Assembly (NCBI GenBank): GCA_030849805.1
Contig: JASANZ010002024.1
Span: forward strand, 1 to 35,066
DNA: 35,066 nucleotides
From: Sergeia podlipaevii
Lineage: Eukaryota; Euglenozoa; Kinetoplastea; Trypanosomatida; Trypanosomatidae
Direction of reading: 5' to 3'
Below, one piece after another: positions 29,239 through 35,066 of this stretch. Under the pieces are notes generated by a model. That model had not been told where the DNA came from. It saw only the letters and a list, made by a program, of their open reading frames with translations, and searched no databases. Numbering within the stretch: the first letter of the stretch is position 1; the number at the start of each line of letters is the position of its first letter. The position numbers and the translations under genes were made by a program.

Positions 29239-29571
29239 TTATAAAAAGAATGAAAAAAAAAAAATAAGATATATATATTTTTTATGCGTGTCCCCGAGTC
29301 CTTGTCCACGAAGAAAGAGAAGACCCTTCTCTTTACAAAAGGCAAAGAATCGCAAGTAATAGTGGAAAAGGAAAAAAATGCATGTAGTTCTTCTTCTTTC
29401 TTGTGTTGGTGGTGATGCTTGCAACTGGCATGCGCCAACTATATAGTTCTTTCTCTGCCTACTCCATTTCACCTCGACAAACAATACACAAATAACAATA
29501 TTCACAACTGCTCCATCTACCGATAAATGTATCCAAAGCTCATTGCTGCTCTTCCAGGCTTCCTGCATCTT
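29239..29571 (-). CDS. Doubtful small membrane-type ORF
   Basis: An open minus-strand frame continues upstream to 29790, but only from a TTG codon. The first ATG after the likely local splice signal (T10 tract at about 29652-29663, then AG near 29584) gives about 110 residues starting MQEAWKSSNELWIHLSVDGA, followed by a hydrophobic stretch AVVNIVICVLFVEV. The second half is Phe/Tyr/Lys-rich and looks like translated UTR, and no domain is recognised. It could be a young or decayed gene or chance. I would not annotate it without transcript evidence. Confidence 0.12.
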   Translation of the reverse strand, partial: KMQEAWKSSNELWIHLSVDGAVVNIVICVLFVEVKWSRQRKNYIVGACQLQASPPTQERRRTTCIFFLFHYYLRFFAFCKEKGLLFLRGQGLGDTHKKYIYLIFFFSFFL

Positions 29572-30838
29572 GACGGCTATTCTCATTTTAGGAAATGAAT
29601 TATATATATATTTATAACATTTCGTTGCGAATAACATCACCCACATGCAAAGAAAAAAAAAAGTAGGAAAGATGATATAAAACAGCACGGCTCCGACTCT
29701 AAAACATTTTCTATTAATCAACCAGAGAAACATAAAAAGGGTGGTAAAGCAGATAAGCGGCAAACCCGAAAAAAAAAAGGTGAAAATCAAAAAGTGAAGG
29801 ATACGCAGCTATCCATCTTGTTGTTAATTTTGCTTTTGACACTCTTTGTTTTCTTTTTTTTTTTTCGTTCCCTTCTCCATTCTCTTTTCCCCCTCCCCCC
29901 TCGATGTTATTAACAAATTGTAATACTCTTTGATGCTTCCTCAACCCCCCCCCCCTTTACACATGTGCGCAACACGCATATACATGCATTGCACGCGTTA
30001 CATGTGTACATGTGCAGGCGTGCTTCACTCTATTGAAAAAAAAAAAAAAATGGTAATAAGAATAATGATGATAATTTTTGTGAAGGCGACAAAAAAAAAA
30101 AAAACGCATGAAATTGAAAAAAAAAAAAAGACAGGAGGGTAAACAAAAAATTGAGCTATGTGTCCAGAAGAAAACAAAGAAGAAAATAAGAAGAGCGGCA
30201 AACGCACTTGAAAGAGAGAAAAAAAAAAAAAAAACGATTCAATGGCTTCTCGCAAACCATTTAAAAAAAAAAAAAAAAAACTCGCACAAAAATAATGATA
30301 ATAACAAAGAGGGGAATTGCTTTTATAAATAGCGATAAATCGCGCTCTTCTTTACTCTCTCTCTCTCTCTCCTTCTCTCTCTCTTTCTACCTTTCCCATT
30401 ACCGCACCTCATGCACACACACACAGTCACAAAAAAAAAAGCAATTCATGCAAAGCGTCAACCCCCTTTTTTTTGAACTGACTCAAAAAGCGCATAACAA
30501 CCAAAAAAAAAAAAGAAGAGGTAAACAGAATGTATATCAGTACAGTAGTTAAAGTGATAATTTTTTGTCGCACTAGACCAAAAAAAAAAAAAAAAGACAG
30601 GAGGGTGTGAGGGGGAGGAGGAGGCGCGGTAAAAAAAAGTTATAATAAAATAGTATCTGCCATGCACACAAAGCAACCCATTGTATATCCACTGCCTCCC
30701 CTGCCCCCATCATCGTCCCATTAGCATCTCTGCAATGCCAAAAATAGTCGCCTTTCCTTTCATCTCAGGCTGCATGTGTATTGGAATCTGATTGACTTTT
30801 TTCTTCTTTTGTATATGGGGCTGTTGCGATTAGAATTA

Positions 30839-33103
30839 TCACAGCTCACTTTCACTGCTACTGGCTAAGCCCTCATAAAGCGGCTCATCCGCCTTGTCTT
30901 CGTCATCTTTCGTCTCCATTGGCATGGACACAAACTCCCTCGCCTCCGCGTCCATGCTGTCCTCATCCTTCTCGTTAGCGCTATCCAGAGACTGCAGCGG
31001 CTCCTCGTCCGTCGCTTCGCCAGCCTCATCCTCCTCGTCGCTATCATAGCCGTGTTGATAGTCATGCCTTGCGAAAGGAACTGCTTGAATAACAGCTTCA
31101 ATGTTACCCTCGTGCATCACCTCTGGCTCCTCCATGGAGTACTCCCCCTCCCCCGGCTCCACAGCGGCAGCGGCACCAGCGGCCGCCCTCTCAAACGATG
31201 GCTCTGCTGCTGGCTTCAAGGCGGTTGCTGGTGGTTGCTTAGTTGCATTCCTCTTAGGCTTAGCCTTGGGCTTCGGGGTAGACCCCAAAGCAGCAGCCGA
31301 GGAGTCACGAGAGAAAGATGCGCGGGAGCTGGGGCGAGCACTAGAATCCGTCACGTACACCTTCGGTGGGGGCGCGGAGTCAGACGCACGCGTCGAAGAA
31401 ATCTTCCTCGGGCGGTCCTGACGCGTCGCCGTTTGATTTCTAGATGGCAGAGCAGAAACTACGTTCAATGATGAAGAAGAACGCGCGGAGCTCCCGGAGA
31501 CATCGAGAGGTTCATGGCCCTTGGAAGGAGTGCCGTTGGTGATGGCGGCAGCGCCAGCTGCGGAAGATGGGACGCTAGATGACTTGCTACCAGCCCGCTT
31601 GTAGCCTCGCTCCGTCTGGGACGCATTTAAGATAGAAATTGACACCGCTGACTGAGGCGGCTGGATGGAACCATCAGCTGAGCGCGGGCTCTTCGCCGTA
31701 CTTCCAAAGGGCTCATGAGAAACCTCAGACGTCTTCTCAGAGATTGCCTGCTGCGCCACACTCACGTCATCGTCGCTAACTTCGTCATCTCCGACGCATG
31801 ACTGGAACATGCTGGAGGCCGGAGAAGCAATGGAAGAAGCGGTGATGGAGCCCTCCATCATGAGAACAGGCCGTCGCTTCACGCTGGCTACCACCGCGTG
31901 GGTAATGCCACCAATGGGACTTTTGCTCAGTCTTGGGGGTAGCGAAGAGGCAACGGAGGAGGCATCCACGTTGCTCCTACAGCTGTGAAACACCAACGGC
32001 GGGCCCGAAACTGTGGAGGCGCCGTCCTCGCCAGGGTATTCTTCGCCAGAGGCCACGGCAGCCGCGCCAGTGTTTCCGAATGGCGTGTTACTACGAGGGG
32101 GAAGACTACCAAAACCGGGCCCGCCCCTGGCAGAGCCCAACGGGGTCGCCCCAGCACGCGGCAGCGGAGCGAGCGGCAGTGGAGGCAGCGGCGTGCCGGA
32201 CTTGTAGACTGATCCACCACCACCACGTGTGGGAATCGTCATCGCCGTGGTCGCAGTACTACGACAGCTGTGAAACGCTTCTTCATTAATGGGTTCGTTG
32301 CGGATCGAATCTCCGAAGTTGCTGCCTCCTCCAATCGACATCACTCGATTGTTACGCACGCTGGTGACTGTTATCGTGCCGCTCGCAGTGCGCTTAAACG
32401 GCGTCCCTAGCGCAGCTGCCACTTGCGGCAGCGGCTTCACCCCGGCCGCGAGCGGTGGTGCGCTCCGGTAGTAGTTGTAGTCATGTGGTGCATTGCTCCA
32501 GCCGCCCCACATGGAGCTTACCACGGACGCGCTGTCATCCTCAATCGGAGTATAGAAGGCGGATGAGGCGGTCAGCAACACGGTAGAGTCCTCATCCGCA
32601 AAGACACGCGGGGGTGGAGGGTCATAACGCGCGTACATCTCGCCAGGGCTGGTCAGGGTAGAGTCGATACTGCGGAAGTCTGCAGTGGGAGGTAGCGCTG
32701 ATGGGGACATGCCAAGGCCGGCATACTTGTCTTCACCTGGGTGAATGCCAAACGCCGCGTTCTGACCGGCGGGAAACAAGTCTTCACGCGTGTGAGGCTC
32801 TAGCTCGTCCTCATCCGGGTATTCATCTGGGTCAAGATGGGACGGGGACAGGTTGAGTCCCGCGCCCGCATCCTCTCTCGCATTATCTCCGCCTACTGCT
32901 GCAGCTGCCTCGTTGTTCCGCTCAAAAGTTAACTTTGCTCTTTCAGGAGAGGAAGGATCCTTGTCGGTGACACAAAAAGGCTCCACCGCATTGTTATTTG
33001 GGTGTTGTTCATTCAGCCTCGTCTCGTGGCCCACTGTGGAGCCCTCCTTGATCTCACTTGCCTTCTTGCTCTTAACACTACTTTTTGAACAGCAGCTGCC
33101 CAT
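30839..33103 (-). CDS. Dually acylated Ser/Pro-rich protein, no known domain
   Basis: I do not recognise this 754-aa protein. It begins MGSCCSKSSVKSKK: Gly2 with Ser6 fits N-myristoylation, and Cys4/Cys5 are placed for palmitoylation. Lys residues follow, as in lipid-anchored proteins of the trypanosomatid flagellar or plasma membrane. The rest is low-complexity and probably disordered: Pro-rich around residues 155-250 and 300-345, Ser/Thr/Ala-rich in the middle, basic at about 600-645, and strongly acidic from about 685 to the end (YDSDEEDEAGEATDEE, finally SSSESEL). A short motif recurs: FHSCRS at about 276 and 371, and FQSC at about 432, each in a Ser-rich setting. No transmembrane segment or enzymatic motif is visible. 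A membrane-anchored scaffold or phosphoprotein is a reasonable guess. The start is supported by the acylation signal and an upstream splice acceptor. Confidence 0.85.
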   Translation of the reverse strand: MGSCCSKSSVKSKKASEIKEGSTVGHETRLNEQHPNNNAVEPFCVTDKDPSSPERAKLTFERNNEAAAAVGGDNAREDAGAGLNLSPSHLDPDEYPDEDELEPHTREDLFPAGQNAAFGIHPGEDKYAGLGMSPSALPPTADFRSIDSTLTSPGEMYARYDPPPPRVFADEDSTVLLTASSAFYTPIEDDSASVVSSMWGGWSNAPHDYNYYRSAPPLAAGVKPLPQVAAALGTPFKRTASGTITVTSVRNNRVMSIGGGSNFGDSIRNEPINEEAFHSCRSTATTAMTIPTRGGGGSVYKSGTPLPPLPLAPLPRAGATPLGSARGGPGFGSLPPRSNTPFGNTGAAAVASGEEYPGEDGASTVSGPPLVFHSCRSNVDASSVASSLPPRLSKSPIGGITHAVVASVKRRPVLMMEGSITASSIASPASSMFQSCVGDDEVSDDDVSVAQQAISEKTSEVSHEPFGSTAKSPRSADGSIQPPQSAVSISILNASQTERGYKRAGSKSSSVPSSAAGAAAITNGTPSKGHEPLDVSGSSARSSSSLNVVSALPSRNQTATRQDRPRKISSTRASDSAPPPKVYVTDSSARPSSRASFSRDSSAAALGSTPKPKAKPKRNATKQPPATALKPAAEPSFERAAAGAAAAVEPGEGEYSMEEPEVMHEGNIEAVIQAVPFARHDYQHGYDSDEEDEAGEATDEEPLQSLDSANEKDEDSMDAEAREFVSMPMETKDDEDKADEPLYEGLASSSESEL

Positions 33104-33221
33104 AATGATGATGATAGAGAGTGGAGATAATGCAGGGCGACGCTATACTTGAGCTTTGATTTGGGGGGGGGACTTTCTGAGCGTATTCCTCCTTCTTTTG
33201 TTTGTCTGCTTGCTTATTTTT

Positions 33222-33271
33222 CTATTTTTTTAGTTTAAAACAAACAAAAATAATAATAATTAAAAAAAAAA
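33222..33271 (-). promoter_or_regulatory. Predicted trans-splice acceptor of the acylated-protein gene
   Basis: The minus strand has a T10 tract (33271-33262) and a further T-rich stretch, then AAAATAG with the AG at 33223-33222, giving a 5'UTR of about 118 nt. A C9 tract in RNA sense (33171-33163) followed by AAG/TATAG offers closer alternatives. Confidence 0.45.
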
Positions 33272-34325
33272 GACACAGTGAAAGTACGCTAGTAGTATTG
33301 ATTACAATATTAATAATAATAATAATAGTAATAGTAAGAAAAAAAAAAAGTCAGTAAGTAATGTAAAGAATTGCTTTCAGTCTACTCTCTCTTCTAAAAT
33401 TACAAAACTGTTCTTCTTCTTCCTTTGTCTTCTTTTCCTTATATTTCTAATAATACTTTTTCTCTTTCTGTCTTTTTCTCTCTATACCCCTTCCTTATTT
33501 TTTAATTTAATTTTTATATATATATAAGAGTGAAGAAAAAAAAAAAAAGAAACGTGGGTGAGGTTTCTGCGTGTTAGATGACTTACACCACTGTGGAGTG
33601 AACCAAAGTAACAACCAAAGAAAACACCTTTCCAATAAGAAAGAATGTTGTGCTTTTTGAAATGTATGTAAATATCCTATCAACACTTGAAAAAGAAATG
33701 TGATTTTTGAAATTGTTTTCACTGCTGTTTAGGTTAAATCCAAAAAGAAAAAACAATAACAATAATGTTTCTTTTCTTTTTCTTGATGGAAGCAAGAGCA
33801 CTTCTCCGAACTTTTTTTTCTTAAGAATGATTTTTCTTTTGATTTATTATCAAATATATATGTGTGTGTGTGTGTGTTTTATAGGAAGGGTGATAGAGCA
33901 AGTAAGAAAGAAATAAGAACCAGCAGATTTTCTTTAAAAATTGCACTTTTAGACAGCTGTGTCAAGGTAAAAAAAAAAAAAGGAAGATACCGATTTCGAG
34001 AGGTAAAGACATTGCAACCATCCTGAAACCTCTAGTCACGCCTATATATATATATATTTTTTTTTCTTATCTATTTGCCTTTTGAGCCATTGTCCATGCA
34101 TACAATATGTTTCTTGATTATTTTTTAAGATTGACGTATTGATGTACATTTACTGTCTTCACAGTGCGCTTAGTTTGAAGGTACAATTTGATATATATTG
34201 ATGTCCCCCCCCCCTTTGGTGCAAAGCTTGAATAACCCAAGTAGTAACTACATCGCAGAGTGACGGCAGGGGGGAAAAAGAAGGGGTAGAAAGCAGTAGA
34301 GAATAGAAGAAGAACCATCGTTCAT

Positions 34326-34353
34326 TTCTCTCTCTCTCTCTCTCTCTCTCTCT
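34326..34353. repeat. (CT)14 microsatellite
   Basis: A perfect CT dinucleotide run in the right-hand spacer; (AG)n in RNA sense. Confidence 0.9.
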
Positions 34354-35066
34354 AAACCTTCCTACGATACTGCAGCTACAACAATGCTCTTCCATCCCTT
34401 CCTTCACTGCATTTCCCCTATACAAAATGGAATCCTACTCTGTACACACATACATTACACAAGCGCACATTCCAGAGTTTATACCACTTCTATTACTAGT
34501 ATAATAATGAACAAAAATGAAAGATGTTTTTTTTTTTGTTTGTTTGTTTGTGCTTCTTTGCATATTTAAAAGGCAAAAATAATGATAATAATAATAATAA
34601 GAGCTGGGAGAGAAAGCGCACAAGCATTTTTTTAGCATGCTCCCCCTCCTCCTCCTCTAGTGGCTATATTGGTTCCTCTTGTCACCTCTTTCATTCACAA
34701 CACTTTTTCCTTCTTCATCATTTCTTTTTTTCTTCAACTATTCGTGTTTTTTTTCTCCCCCGCCGACATTTGCTGTTCCAATTATAAAATGGAAAAAAAA
34801 GGAATTCAATACCTAAAGAGCACTTTGTATCAATACGTCTACACACAAAAAAAAAGAATTTAAGAGATAAGAATAGCAACAATACGAAATGATTACAGGT
34901 ATTGAATACACTATATAAAAAAAAAAAGAAGAGATATAAATGTCAAAAGAAAAGTATCAATTTACAGTTATAAACAGCAGTAAAAACAAACATATGAAAA
35001 AAAAAAAATCAATGAAACAAACAAAAAAAAAGCTATTATTGTTCTCATTCTCCCCACCCACCCCCC

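Larger units (their letters stand above)
28664..30838. other. 2.2-kb spacer, no convincing gene
   Basis: This is the 3'UTR of the acylated-protein gene and the 5'UTR of the B18-like gene. It has A/T homopolymers up to 17 bases, a C11 tract at 29945-29955 and CT runs at about 30353-30370. The stretch at about 29430-29590 is less repetitive than the rest and contains an open minus-strand frame (see the low-confidence entry). No tRNA or snRNA is recognised. Confidence 0.5.
33104..35066. other. 2-kb right-hand flank, no gene recognised
   Basis: Beyond the 5'UTR of the acylated-protein gene, this should be the 3'UTR of a gene outside the window. It contains (TG)9 at 33860-33877, C10 at 34205-34214, (CT)14 at 34326-34353, TAA/ATA triplet runs at about 33308-33330 and many A/T homopolymers. 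Frames of 60-90 codons are low-complexity translations. Confidence 0.55.

Noticed and set aside
29572..29790. Upstream extension of the small frame at 29239-29571
   Set aside because: It opens with TTG, and its first part is a translated poly-T tract.
1..35066. tRNA, rRNA, transposon, SIDER-like element or CRISPR array
   Set aside because: I looked for cloverleaf arms, reverse-transcriptase or transposase frames, terminal repeats and spaced direct repeats. I found only simple-sequence repeats and small hairpins. A covariance-model or repeat-library search would be needed to exclude degenerate elements.

Overview
The window looks like nuclear DNA of a trypanosomatid (kinetoplastid flagellate). 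All seven convincing genes lie on the minus strand. They are intronless, carry long Ala/Ser/Gln/Asn-rich low-complexity stretches, and are separated by AT-rich spacers packed with A/T homopolymers and microsatellites. Upstream of each start, on the transcribed strand, is a polypyrimidine tract followed by an AG, as expected for spliced-leader trans-splicing. This is one stretch of a single polycistronic unit transcribed right to left. I see no strand switch, tRNA, rRNA, transposon or CRISPR array. Species cannot be fixed from the sequence.

In transcription order (right to left): 33103-30839 encodes a 754-aa Ser/Pro-rich protein with an N-terminal dual acylation signal. 28663-28040 encodes a 207-aa twin-CX9C protein that matches the B18/NDUFB7 subunit of respiratory complex I. 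27335-26412 encodes a 307-aa protein with both ends of the Ctf8 family (Ctf18-RFC clamp loader). 25461-18178 encodes a 2427-aa protein with a zinc ribbon, a RanBP2-like finger, four zinc knuckles alternating with helical segments, and a Gly/Arg/Asn/Gln-rich tail. 16931-12471 encodes a 1486-aa low-complexity-rich protein with possible FKBP-like and TPR-like parts. 10912-8414 encodes an 832-aa protein with an N-terminal C2 domain and C-terminal ankyrin repeats. 5204-267 encodes a 1645-aa chromatin-type protein with acidic and RG arrays, an AT-hook, and a GAS41/Yaf9-type YEATS domain interrupted by a large insertion.

The genes share no evident pathway (chromatin, sister-chromatid cohesion/clamp loading, complex I, probable RNA binding, membrane signalling), which is normal for kinetoplastid polycistrons. 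Regulation is presumably post-transcriptional through the UTRs. The spacers are long (0.7-3.2 kb), and their only non-repetitive structure is a few small perfect hairpins and several G-tracts on the RNA-sense strand.

The most notable items are the split YEATS domain in a giant protein, the divergent Ctf8 homologue with its central insertion, the modular zinc-knuckle protein, and a complex I B18 subunit with a textbook N-myristoylation signal.
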